A stretch of 64,000 nt of DNA, taken from the NCBI GenBank assembly GCA_964587175.1, contig CAZPKK010000001.1, forward strand, positions 9,548-73,547, given 5' to 3'. The DNA is from CALXVA01 sp964587175 (GTDB lineage Bacteria > Bacillota > Clostridia > TANB77 > CAG-508). Position 1 is the first letter of the stretch. Each line of letters opens with the position of its first letter. Shown here piece by piece: positions 46,301 through 54,139 of the stretch. A model generated the notes under the pieces. That model was given only the letters and a program-made list of their open reading frames with translations, ran no database searches and had not been told where the DNA came from. The position numbers and the translations under genes were made by a program.

Positions 46301-46776
46301 TCTTCATTTTCTTTTGTAGCAGTAAGTAATTTTCCTGCATCATTTCCAGATGAATTTTCCTCTGATTTACTATTAGACTTATACCCTCTTTTTTTAACCA
46401 TACTTATCAAAACTCTAGCTAAGTCTTTGTTTGTAATTTTCTCATCTAAAGCCATTACTCTTAATTCATAAACATTAAATTGAAATCTATAATTTTCATA
46501 TAAATTCTCTAGTTCTTTTTTGGAAATAATATTATATCTCTCAAGTAGCCTCTTCGTTCTTTCAACTCTATGTTTCTTTCTTCTTAGCCTTCTTCTTAAT
46601 CCTCTTGCATCTCTTCTGTTTTTAGCTAAAGGTGAACCATCTTTTGGATTTTCTGCTGCATCAAAAATTCTTGATCCTAAATCAATTATTCTTTTTGGTT
46701 TTCCATTCTCATCATCTTCTATTGCTGCCCATCCAACTGAAGTTATTCCGATATCTAGTCCGATTCTATAGCCCAT
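43377..46776 (-). pseudogene. cas9: Cas9 (type II-C), single-base frameshift
   Basis: RNA-guided nuclease, about 1132 residues if the shift is repaired. The start is the ATG at 46776 after TAGGAGGGAG; the frame is open further up, but that stretch is the tracrRNA. The first part runs to a stop at 44746: RuvC-I (GLDIGITSVGWA, D8), Arg-rich bridge helix, recognition lobe, RuvC-II (VVVIELAREIGKN) and HNH (VDVDHIIPYSMCFDD). Near 44750-44770 the frame shifts by one base after RTRQYYK. The other frame continues NPKKLRRLLREDF and reaches RuvC-III (DIHHAVDAAVIA) and the PAM-interacting end at 43377. All catalytic residues remain, so the lesion is recent or an assembly error. Confidence 0.93.
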
Positions 46777-46799
46777 ATTTTTCTCCCTCCTATAACTGA

Positions 46800-46926
46800 A
46801 GATAGCTGCCCTTTTAGAGGCAGCTAGAGCTTTACGACTCATAGATTTTACAACAAAATCTAGGTCTTATTGTAATAACCTATTCTACTTTGATATGATA
46901 TAATTTAATGTGCAATTCCCTTGCAC
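46800..46926 (-). ncRNA. tracrRNA of the type II-C system
   Basis: The minus-strand RNA contains an anti-repeat (46869-46904) matching the CRISPR repeat at 31 of 36 bases; three of the five differences allow G-U pairs, leaving a two-base bulge. It continues ACAATAAGACCTAG, a hairpin, AAAGCTCTAG, and ends with a stem AGCTGCC/GGGCAGCT at 46804-46825. This mirrors Neisseria tracrRNA (ACAATAAGGCC... CGCTCTGCCCC). A small hairpin GTGCAA/TTGCAC at 46910-46926 would form its 5' end. Read-through would give a joint tracr-cas9 transcript. Confidence 0.9.
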
Positions 46927-46932
46927 GAATAT

Positions 46933-46961
46933 ATACTATACTATTTTTACTTTGATGTCAA
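46933..46961 (-). promoter_or_regulatory. tracrRNA/cas promoter
   Basis: Minus-strand TTGACA at 46956-46961, a 17-base spacer and TAGTAT at 46933-46938. Transcription would start near 46926, at the 5' hairpin of the tracrRNA. Confidence 0.8.
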
Positions 46962-47041
46962 GCCCTTTTTACCTCTGCATTTTATTTTAACACAATTATG
47001 TAAATTTGTCATCTGTTTTTTAATTTAATTTTTATAAGACT

Positions 47042-47635
47042 CTAATATCCATAGTCTGCCTCTAATCCATTTTGTTCCCTATATATTCCTTTTACTAAAT
47101 ATTTTACAATATTTTTCATTTTATAAGATGCACCTATTTCATAATCATTGTAATACATTCCATTTGCAGTGAAATCCTTTATATGTATCTCATATGATGA
47201 AATGTCAGAAACTTTTTCTATTGAATATGTTAATTCAAAATAATCCGAAAATAATTCATCACATATTTCTTTTGCTTGAGTTACACTCTCTTCTTTTATA
47301 TACGCATAATTTCCTTGTAACTCTTCGTAGGCTTCTAACTGTTTTTTTATGTCTGAAAAATAAACCTTCTCCCCACTACTTTTAGTTATGTATTTGTCGT
47401 CATTACTATATGTTTCTATTTCAGATTTTGGAATTACCTCATCTGTCCATTCGTCGTACTTGATATTATCACTAAATCCTGTATATCCATATTCTTGATA
47501 TTCGTTATCTAATTCTCTTTTTACAGAGAAAATTATAACTAGCAAGATGACTATTCCTATTAAAATTATCCATCGTAATTTATATAATATATAAATTCCA
47601 CCTATTTGCGATAAAACGTCATTATTTTTCGACAT
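47042..47635 (-). CDS. hypothetical single-pass membrane protein
   Basis: 197 residues, ATG after AAAGGAG (three codons beyond an alternative ATG). A membrane helix at about residues 22-40 precedes an acidic, Tyr-rich extracellular part. The C-terminal region around EIHIKDFTANGMYYNDYEIG looks like a folded alpha/beta domain. No family is recognised. It stands beside the CRISPR promoter but reads the same way with its own start signals, and nothing ties it to CRISPR function. Confidence 0.65.
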   Translation of the reverse strand: MSKNNDVLSQIGGIYILYKLRWIILIGIVILLVIIFSVKRELDNEYQEYGYTGFSDNIKYDEWTDEVIPKSEIETYSNDDKYITKSSGEKVYFSDIKKQLEAYEELQGNYAYIKEESVTQAKEICDELFSDYFELTYSIEKVSDISSYEIHIKDFTANGMYYNDYEIGASYKMKNIVKYLVKGIYREQNGLEADYGY

Positions 47636-47862
47636 TATAAACATTCTCCTTTTACTAAATTTATATAATTATACATTGTCAAATAATAATAGTCTTCAAT
47701 ATACTTTACTTCATAGTTTACATCTAAACAATACTAAATTTATTGGTAAAAATCAATATGATGTGAATATAATTTAAATTCATAATTTTAAAAATTGTAT
47801 TTTAATATCTCCAATATTATGTTATCATATTAGTATAGTTCTAGAAATAAAAGGAGGAAACT

Positions 47863-48369
47863 ATGTATATAAATAAGGGAAAACGCACCATTTTAATTTT
47901 TCCAGAATTTAGTAATTTAGACGAAATACAAAAAATCCGAAATAAATATGATCCATTAGCACAACTTATTCCCCCTCACATCACAATAGTATTTCCATTC
48001 TCAGATGATATCTCCAACGAGGAATTAATTTCAAAATTAACTAATCTAATTAAATCTTTCTCACCTTTCAAAGTTATATTTAAAGGGCTATCTTTATCAA
48101 ATGATAACTATATCTTCCTAAATTGCATAAAAGGCAATGATGAAATTATACAATTACATGATGAAATTTATGCAAAAATACTACCAACACATCTAAAAAA
48201 ATCTATAAAATATATTCCTCACATAACTTTAGGAAGAAGCAATTCCTTAGATGGCATAGAATTGGAAAAAGAATTTGAAACGTTTGTAAATGAAATAACT
48301 ATTGAATTAGTTGGAGAAAATGAAGAATCAATTTTAATAAAAAATATAAAATTAGGAGAGCCTTTATGA
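47863..48369 (+). CDS. 2H phosphoesterase (2'-5' RNA ligase-like)
   Basis: 168 residues with the two HxT motifs of the LigT-like superfamily: H39-I-T in IPPHITIVFPF and H120-I-T in IPHITLGRS. Members hydrolyse or form 2'-5' or cyclic phosphates on RNA or small nucleotides; the substrate here is unknown. GGAGG precedes the ATG. Its stop overlaps the start of the acetyltransferase gene (ATGA), so the two were translated together. Confidence 0.9.
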   Translation: MYINKGKRTILIFPEFSNLDEIQKIRNKYDPLAQLIPPHITIVFPFSDDISNEELISKLTNLIKSFSPFKVIFKGLSLSNDNYIFLNCIKGNDEIIQLHDEIYAKILPTHLKKSIKYIPHITLGRSNSLDGIELEKEFETFVNEITIELVGENEESILIKNIKLGEPL

Positions 48370-48779
48370 ATGTTAAATTAGAATATTCCATATCTGTAGA
48401 GGAATTTTTGGAAATGGTTGAATCAGTTGGCTGGAAAACATACTCTAAAGATCAAGTTGAAAAAGCTCTAAAAAATACCATGTATATGGTAAAAGCAAGC
48501 ATTGATGGAAAACTTGCAGGAATCGGCAGAGTCGTAGGAGATTATAGTATTGTTTGCATGCTAACAGATATCTGCGTAAAGCCTGAATTTCAATGAAAAG
48601 GAATTGGTTTAAAAATTATAAATGAATTAAAAAGATTGATTGAAACTAATATAAAAGAAGGAGAAAAAATGCAAATCGAATTAACTCCTACAGCAGGAAA
48701 AGAAGCTTTTTATGAAAAGGCTGGTTTTAAATATAAACCAGATAAAATTACCGGAATGTATTTATGGATAAAAAAATGA
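48366..48779 (+). pseudogene. GNAT acetyltransferase interrupted by TGA
   Basis: 137 codons of a GNAT-fold N-acetyltransferase. An in-frame TGA at 48594-48596 falls exactly where the acetyl-CoA loop needs glycine: VKPEFQ-stop-KGIGLKIINELK, compare the usual QGKGIG. One base change from GGA explains it. The second half, ending EAFYEKAGFKYKPDKITGMY, is intact. TGA is used as an ordinary stop elsewhere in this window, so recoding is unlikely. The lesion is recent or a sequence error. Confidence 0.85.
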
Positions 48780-48984
48780 GATTAGCTTTTACAAAGTTGC
48801 TTGATTGAAACGCTTATTGTTCAATTTACTTAATCACTCAAAATAAAGCAACTTAAATTTATATTGTAAAAATGGTAAAATGTAGGAAAAGAATTTATAT
48901 GATAATACATATAAGTATTGTCAAGTTGCTTTACATTTATTTTCTTACGAAATAGCAGAACATTTTTTGAAAAGATAAACGCCT

Positions 48985-49006
48985 GGCTAGTATAAATATA
49001 CTAGCC
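48985..49006. terminator. possible terminator hairpin
   Basis: Perfect GGCTAGTATA/TATACTAGCC stem with a two-base loop and TTTGTATT after it. It is 205 bases from the nearest gene end, so its role is uncertain. Confidence 0.45.
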
Positions 49007-49249
49007 TTTGTATTATATATAAAAGTATAAAATTTTCCTAGAATAAAAATAATTGCATAAGCAGTTTTTAGTATTTTTTATTGTTTTTTATTTTTTCCCT
49101 ATTTTTTATTTTTATAATAACTCATTTGTAAATTGCTTTAACAGAATTATTTTATTATTAAATATGAATCTTGAAGTATATACCTTCGGGTTATGAGTAA
49201 AGCTCGTAAAGTATTGGTAAATCTAGCTTTGAGATGTATTTGTTGGTAT

Positions 49250-49345
49250 ATTTGGTGTGCCCAATTTTTTAGCTTTGTAAATTTATGTGATTTTGGGTTA
49301 TTTTTGGGCAGTTGTGTGCCCATTTTGAGCCCAATTATTTTAATA
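49250..49345 (+). promoter_or_regulatory. structured leader, possible attenuator
   Basis: TGGGCA (49305-49310) pairs with TGCCCA (49317-49322), nested inside TTGGGT/GCCCAA (49293-49298 with 49329-49334). An additional upstream GCCCAA at about 49257-49262 could pair with the same TTGGGT instead, giving an alternative fold. It lies directly before the ribosome binding site of the next gene. No known riboswitch is recognised. Confidence 0.35.
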
Positions 49346-49365
49346 AATTTATGGAGGTTTTGGTT

Positions 49366-49662
49366 ATGAATAGAAAATATTTTTGTTGTTTTAATAATAT
49401 GAATGTAAATAATAATGACAATGAATTATTTAATAATTGGATTGAGTTTAGATTTGAAAAATTAGAAAGTAATTTAACTGACGAAGATAGAAAACATTCT
49501 CTTAATTATGATACTTTTTGCGAAAATATTCTTGATGTTATTCCTGATAAAGATTCTGGTTATGTTTCTGATATTCTTGATGATTTTAGAGAAGAGTTAT
49601 TAAATCATTGTGTTTATTGGAATGAGAAGTATTATATGACTGGAGTTAATGATGTTATTTAA
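49366..49662 (+). CDS. hypothetical acidic protein
   Basis: 98 residues from the ATG after GGAGG; upstream in-frame ATGs lie in the structured leader without a site. It is acidic, Asn-rich near the start (NNMNVNNNDNELFNNW) and otherwise helical. No homology is recognised. It lies convergent to the TOTE primase-helicase gene at the edge of the defence island and might be a small phage-related protein. Confidence 0.6.
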   Translation: MNRKYFCCFNNMNVNNNDNELFNNWIEFRFEKLESNLTDEDRKHSLNYDTFCENILDVIPDKDSGYVSDILDDFREELLNHCVYWNEKYYMTGVNDVI

Positions 49663-49694
49663 TTTATTGCTAATGTTTTAAATTTATAGCATAT

Positions 49695-49733
49695 AAAATA
49701 AAGTGGGCAATTTGAATTTTCATTGTCCACTTT
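49695..49733. terminator. bidirectional terminator, copy 1 of a repeated hairpin
   Basis: AAAGTGGGCAAT pairs with ATTGTCCACTTT (one G-T). The first 26 bases recur exactly at 52322-52347. It separates the convergent acidic-protein and primase-helicase genes. Confidence 0.7.
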
Positions 49734-49740
49734 AAAATAT

Positions 49741-52095
49741 TTATGCTTCTTCTATAATCTCATATCCAGCAATCTTATATCCTTTTATTCTTCTAAAATA
49801 CATTTTTTCTAAAACTTTCATATTATCCAAATAATCATAAACAATTACTTTACTTTTATCTTCATGTTCTCGGTGAAGTCTTCCTACATATTGCAATATT
49901 CTTCCTTTCCATGAAACTGGCATGGTCAAAAATAGTGTATCTAATCTACTATCATCAAAACCTTCTCCTATAGAACTACTTGTCGCCAAAATTATTCTTG
50001 GTTTATTGTTTTTATCAGCTTCATCAATAATGTCTCGAATTTCTTTTGATTTTTTCTTTCCCATTGCTCCTTTATAAATAACAACTGGAACATTTATACT
50101 ATCTAATTTTTCTTTTAATATTTTCAAATGTTCTACCCTCTCTGTTAAAACAATAGGAATTCTACCCTCTAAAACACATCTCTTTATATCTTGAACTATC
50201 ATATTATTCCTAAATATATTATGACACATGTCATTTAAGATTTCTGAAATTTGTATTTTGTCTTTTCCTTCAGTAGAAATATATTTATAACCTGTACTCT
50301 TTACAATTACTACATGTTCCATTTCTTTATTTTGTTTTAATTCGCGATTTGCTACTCTAACTCTTATGTCCCCACATTGCATATAAATAATTTTATGCCA
50401 TCCATCTTTTCTTGTAGGTGTTGCTGTTAAACCATATACGTATTTACTTCTTATAGCTTTCAATACTTTTTCAAAACTAAATGCTGCAACATGATGACAT
50501 TCATCTATTATAACAAGCCCATAATCCTTAACTATCTCATTTAAATTGTCTTTCTTGGCTAACGATTGAAAACTAGCTACATCTAATTTACCATTTAAAT
50601 TTTCTTTACTCGCTCCAATTTGTCCTATTTCTTTTTTATTTATATTTAGGAAATATGATAATCTTTCTTTCCATTGTTCTAATAAATTATTTCTATTTAC
50701 TATAACCAAAGTATTTGTTTTTAACTCTGAAATAATTTTAGCTCCTATAACAGTTTTTCCAAAACCTGTAGTAGCACATAATATTCCTGTTTCATATTTT
50801 AATAACTCATTTTTTACATTTTCCTGCTTTTTATTTAGTTTTCCTATAAATGTATAATCTGTATTAATTCCTTTTTCTCTTGTATCTTTTATAATTAATT
50901 TAACATTGCTTTTTTCACATACTTCTTTAATTTTATCTATGCATCCTCTAGGTAATTTTAGGAATCTATCATCTTCCTCAAAGCAACTTATGATCCTTGG
51001 TGTTTTATATATAGGTAGTCTTAATTTTTGTTTTTCATAAAATTCTGGATTAGTAAAACTAGCTAATCTTTTTAAATAAGATACTTCATTTGGTAACAAT
51101 TTTAGTTTTTTAACATAAATCATATTATCAAATATACATTCTACATTATTTACAAATTTAATTTCTCTTAAATTTTCTTTTTCAGGCAATTCATCATCTT
51201 CTATCTGCTCTACATCAGGTTCTTTATAATCATCTTCTCTATATTTATTAACAAAATTATAAACATCATCACTTTTAATTCTTTTTATATTTTTCAAAAT
51301 TTCAAATTGATTTTTTTCTGGCTCAAAATATTTATTTACAAAAACTGTATTTCCACTATTGCTACTTTCTCCCTGAAAAGGTAACGCTATTAGATTACCA
51401 AATCCACCTTTAGGCATTGTATCCTGATTTGGAAATAACCTATCATATGAATCCAAGTCCAATGATTCTTTCTCCATCGTTTTTGTTAAAAGAATATTTC
51501 CCATTTTTCTAGCAACATTTGCTGGCATACTTTTTTCAAAAAATATCCATACATGCGCTCCATTTCCAGATCGCGATTTTTCAACATATATTGGTATATT
51601 TAGTTCATCACATATATTCCAAAATGCTAATACATCTTTCTCATAAGTCTTTTTATCAAAATCTATTGCTAGAAAATTACATAAATCTCCCGGTAATAGT
51701 GGGTAAATTCCTATAGTTATTTTTCCTTGTAAATGTTTTAATATAACATCTTTTGTTAAAGGTTGTAACTCTCTAAAAACACAATTATTGCATTTAACTC
51801 TTGGTTTATCACATTTATATGTATTAAATTCATTTATACATACTGGTGAATACCCTGATTTTCCGCTTTTACTACTTGTCCACCTTTTTGCATAAATATC
51901 TGTCCTTCCTTTAAATATTTCCATAAATATTTTTATTTTTTCTTCAGTTGAAATAGCTTTTGTTTCTTTTCTTATTTCTTTTTCTTCTACTTTTCTGTCT
52001 AATTTTCCATACAATTTTTCTTTTAGTTCTTTATTTTCTTTTTCTAATTCTTTTAATCTTTCTTTTAATTCTTTTTTTCCTAATTTTTCTAACAA
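49741..52095 (-). CDS. TOTE-type primase-helicase (AEP primase + SF2 helicase)
   Basis: 784 residues. After a coiled coil (about 5-50) comes a four-cysteine zinc site (C86, C95, C101, C104). An archaeo-eukaryotic primase-like domain follows, with D145/D147 in FLAIDFDKKT and SRSGNGAH (174-181); Pfam calls this the TOTE conflict-system primase. The C-terminal half is a superfamily 2 helicase: GFGKTVIGAK, DECHH, GLTATPTR, and QYVGRLHRE. Such proteins belong to predicted anti-phage or conflict systems acting on nucleic acid. It is a single-gene unit flanked by two copies of a 26-base repeat. Confidence 0.88.
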   Translation of the reverse strand: MLEKLGKKELKERLKELEKENKELKEKLYGKLDRKVEEKEIRKETKAISTEEKIKIFMEIFKGRTDIYAKRWTSSKSGKSGYSPVCINEFNTYKCDKPRVKCNNCVFRELQPLTKDVILKHLQGKITIGIYPLLPGDLCNFLAIDFDKKTYEKDVLAFWNICDELNIPIYVEKSRSGNGAHVWIFFEKSMPANVARKMGNILLTKTMEKESLDLDSYDRLFPNQDTMPKGGFGNLIALPFQGESSNSGNTVFVNKYFEPEKNQFEILKNIKRIKSDDVYNFVNKYREDDYKEPDVEQIEDDELPEKENLREIKFVNNVECIFDNMIYVKKLKLLPNEVSYLKRLASFTNPEFYEKQKLRLPIYKTPRIISCFEEDDRFLKLPRGCIDKIKEVCEKSNVKLIIKDTREKGINTDYTFIGKLNKKQENVKNELLKYETGILCATTGFGKTVIGAKIISELKTNTLVIVNRNNLLEQWKERLSYFLNINKKEIGQIGASKENLNGKLDVASFQSLAKKDNLNEIVKDYGLVIIDECHHVAAFSFEKVLKAIRSKYVYGLTATPTRKDGWHKIIYMQCGDIRVRVANRELKQNKEMEHVVIVKSTGYKYISTEGKDKIQISEILNDMCHNIFRNNMIVQDIKRCVLEGRIPIVLTERVEHLKILKEKLDSINVPVVIYKGAMGKKKSKEIRDIIDEADKNNKPRIILATSSSIGEGFDDSRLDTLFLTMPVSWKGRILQYVGRLHREHEDKSKVIVYDYLDNMKVLEKMYFRRIKGYKIAGYEIIEEA

Positions 52096-52321
52096 AGCTA
52101 TTCCCTCCTTTTATGTCTATATATTATATACTATTTTCAAGATTTTATCAAATTATGTAAATTTAACTTTTTTGTGATAAAAGATATACCCTTTTATTAA
52201 TGATTTTTAAACATATTTGCTATCTACCATATTTTTAACTTTATAAATTATATACTTTGAGTCAGTTGAATATTAATTTAGAATTCAATTATTTTTGTCA
52301 AATTTAATTTCATAAGTTATA

Positions 52322-52374
52322 AAAATAAAGTGGGCAATTTGAATTTTATAATTTTTCATTTTGCTCACTTTATT
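52322..52374 (-). terminator. terminator, copy 2 of a repeated hairpin
   Basis: ATAAAGTGGGCAA pairs imperfectly with TTGCTCACTTTAT, with A/T-rich flanks. The first 26 bases are identical to 49695-49720. It lies 120 bases beyond the AlbA-domain gene. Confidence 0.6.
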
Positions 52375-52453
52375 TATAAACTCTGCAGTGTTCTCTGCAG
52401 GAAATTTCTATCTTTTTCATTTTATATATACTTTTTTAATTATTGATTCATTA

Positions 52454-52483
52454 AGCGACATTTTTTAAAAAAACATCGCTTTC
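52454..52483. repeat. inverted pair of AAGCGACATTTTT motif
   Basis: AAGCGACATTTTTT and AAAAAACATCGCTT face each other immediately past the stop codon of the AlbA-domain gene. The same motif is present three times in the promoter of that gene. Confidence 0.55.
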
Positions 52484-52494
52484 AACCGTCATTT

Positions 52495-53928
52495 TTATTG
52501 TTTTTGAAATTTATATTTTGTTCCTTCAGCCTTAATGATAAGATTCAAATCTAAAAGTAAAGAAATTAAATTAGTTGCTCTTGTATCTTTTATATTTAAA
52601 ATGTTCTTTATATCTTCCCTAGAAAACATATTGTTGTAGCCCATTTTTTCAAAAATATTTCTTATTTGATTTATTGTACTATTTCTAATATTTGTATTTT
52701 GTATACTTTTATATAACTGTATAAAAAATAAGTCTCTATCTGAAACAATATTTTTATTTTCATCCATTTCATTTGTTTTATAATAGCCCTTATTAGGAAA
52801 TATCACTGTAAATGATAGAGAATCAGAAATAAATTTTGGTTTTTGAATAGAATCATTATAGCTCTCCAATATTCTACTTAATCCACTTCCCCTACGATCC
52901 ATGTAATGTAATCTACTGAAAACATCTGCAATTACAATATTTCTTCTCATAGATGGAATATTTTTTATCTCCAGATTTTGAATAAGACTGCCATCAAACA
53001 TCCCTCCTGGTGAAGTAATTTCTAATCTATCATCAAACATATCTATATGAATTTCTGCTCCTAAAATCTGATAATCTCTGTGAATTAATGCATTTACTAT
53101 TGCTTCCCTACGTGCAGTAATGGGATATTCCTCTAGTTCTTGTCTTTCCATTCCTACGACTTTCCAAGACATTTTAGAATTATTTTTTATAAAAGAATCT
53201 GCATTCTCTAATAATGCTATAATACTTCCATTATATTCCTTGTCATCAATTGCATCTTCTGCTATTATTCCCTTATTTAAGCCTTTCCACCTAGTACATA
53301 CAATTTTAGACTGCTTTAAGGGATTTTGATCACTTAATAATAGTCCTGCATTTGTTAGTTCTTTTTCAGTGTTAGCTAAGCCCAAAGAAAAGAAATCTTT
53401 ATTTTCATCAAATTTTTTATTCGTTTTTTCTTTTATAGTCGCTGCTAACAAAGTAAAACTTAAATCATTAATTTTATAATCTGTTGGTAATGCATCAAAT
53501 GTTAAATTTTTTCCTTTTAATATAAGATTATTTAATATATGTTCTGGAGCGGGTATACTTTGATTTCCAGAACGAATAAAAGCTTCTTTTCTTCCATCTA
53601 TTACTAAATAATATGGAGTTGACGGTCCATCTCCTATTTTTAATTCTAAAAAATCTTTTCCATTTTCAGTAAAAGAATTTATTTCATATCTAGGTAATGG
53701 TAAAATTCTAGCATTTATAATTTCAGTAATTTTTTCAGCTACCTGTTGAATATTATCTAATCCTTTTAGTTCATGTGTACTGTCATCCACTCCGAATAAA
53801 ATGATTCCACCTTTTGAATTAGCAAATGCGGATACTGACTTTAACCAACTTTTAGGTTTTTTTTCTTCTAATGCAATTTTATAATCAATATTACTTGTCT
53901 CTGCTTTTTCATAATCTTTTATCTTCAA
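52495..53928 (-). CDS. AlbA_2/Schlafen-like ATP-binding regulator
   Basis: About 477 residues. The best start is TTG eight bases after GGAGG; a GTG five codons earlier lies within the site. The N-terminal AlbA_2 (Schlafen-type) domain has FANSKGGIILFGVDDSTHEL. The middle is a GHKL-type ATPase region with ARREAIVNALIHRDYQ and DRRGSGLSRILE. The C-terminus is a winged helix. Proteins of this type are annotated as transcription regulators and are frequent in defence islands. A perfect palindrome in its promoter suggests self-control. Confidence 0.88.
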   Translation of the reverse strand: MKIKDYEKAETSNIDYKIALEEKKPKSWLKSVSAFANSKGGIILFGVDDSTHELKGLDNIQQVAEKITEIINARILPLPRYEINSFTENGKDFLELKIGDGPSTPYYLVIDGRKEAFIRSGNQSIPAPEHILNNLILKGKNLTFDALPTDYKINDLSFTLLAATIKEKTNKKFDENKDFFSLGLANTEKELTNAGLLLSDQNPLKQSKIVCTRWKGLNKGIIAEDAIDDKEYNGSIIALLENADSFIKNNSKMSWKVVGMERQELEEYPITARREAIVNALIHRDYQILGAEIHIDMFDDRLEITSPGGMFDGSLIQNLEIKNIPSMRRNIVIADVFSRLHYMDRRGSGLSRILESYNDSIQKPKFISDSLSFTVIFPNKGYYKTNEMDENKNIVSDRDLFFIQLYKSIQNTNIRNSTINQIRNIFEKMGYNNMFSREDIKNILNIKDTRATNLISLLLDLNLIIKAEGTKYKFQKQ

Positions 53929-54001
53929 ATTATATACCTCCACATTATAATTTTAATATTATATTATCACTTTTATGCTTTTATTACAACCAATTTTTAT
54001 A

Positions 54002-54050
54002 AAAAATGTCGCTTATAAGCGACATTTTTGCATATAAAGCGACATTTTTT
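54002..54050. promoter_or_regulatory. palindromic operator-like site upstream of the AlbA-domain gene
   Basis: A perfect 28-bp palindrome at 54002-54029 has TGTCGCTTATAAGCGACA as its core, and a further half-site AAGCGACATTTTTT ends at 54050. It lies between the AlbA-domain gene start and the stop of the methyltransferase gene. It may act as operator, and also as terminator for the DISARM-like operon. Confidence 0.6.
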
Positions 54051-54139
54051 CTTTACTATTCTATTATATTTCTATCATTTAACACATATTTAAATATTTT
54101 TGAATTATTTTTATGTATTTTAATTCTAATATTGATATT

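Larger units (their letters stand above)
48780..49365. other. long intergenic region with hairpins
   Basis: About 585 bases. It contains inverted AAGTTGCTT/AAGCAACTT at 48795-48855, a further AGTTGCTT copy near 48934, a perfect 10-bp hairpin GGCTAGTATA/TATACTAGCC at 48985-49006, and a structured leader before the next gene (49250-49345). No coding sequence is evident. Confidence 0.45.
52096..52494. other. intergenic region with repeated terminator and motif copies
   Basis: About 400 bases upstream of the primase-helicase gene. It contains the second 26-base terminator copy (52322-52347), a small CTGCAG-TGTTCT-CTGCAG hairpin near 52383, and an inverted AAGCGACATTTTT pair at 52454-52483 that matches the operator-like motif at 54002-54050. 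Confidence 0.5.

Noticed and set aside
46777..46842. N-terminal extension of Cas9 by 22 residues
   Set aside because: The stretch encodes the tracrRNA tail and terminator stem, has no ribosome binding site, and the conserved Cas9 start MGYRIGLDIG follows TAGGAGGGAG.
47042..47635. A new cas accessory gene
   Set aside because: The protein is a single-pass membrane protein with its own start signals and no link to known CRISPR families; proximity alone is not evidence.
48366..48779. TGA read as glycine (recoded genetic code)
   Set aside because: TGA ends other intact genes in the window, for example at 41397-41399 and at the end of this same gene.
54002..54050. A second CRISPR-like array
   Set aside because: The AAGCGACATTTTT copies are inverted relative to each other and not evenly spaced by unique spacers.
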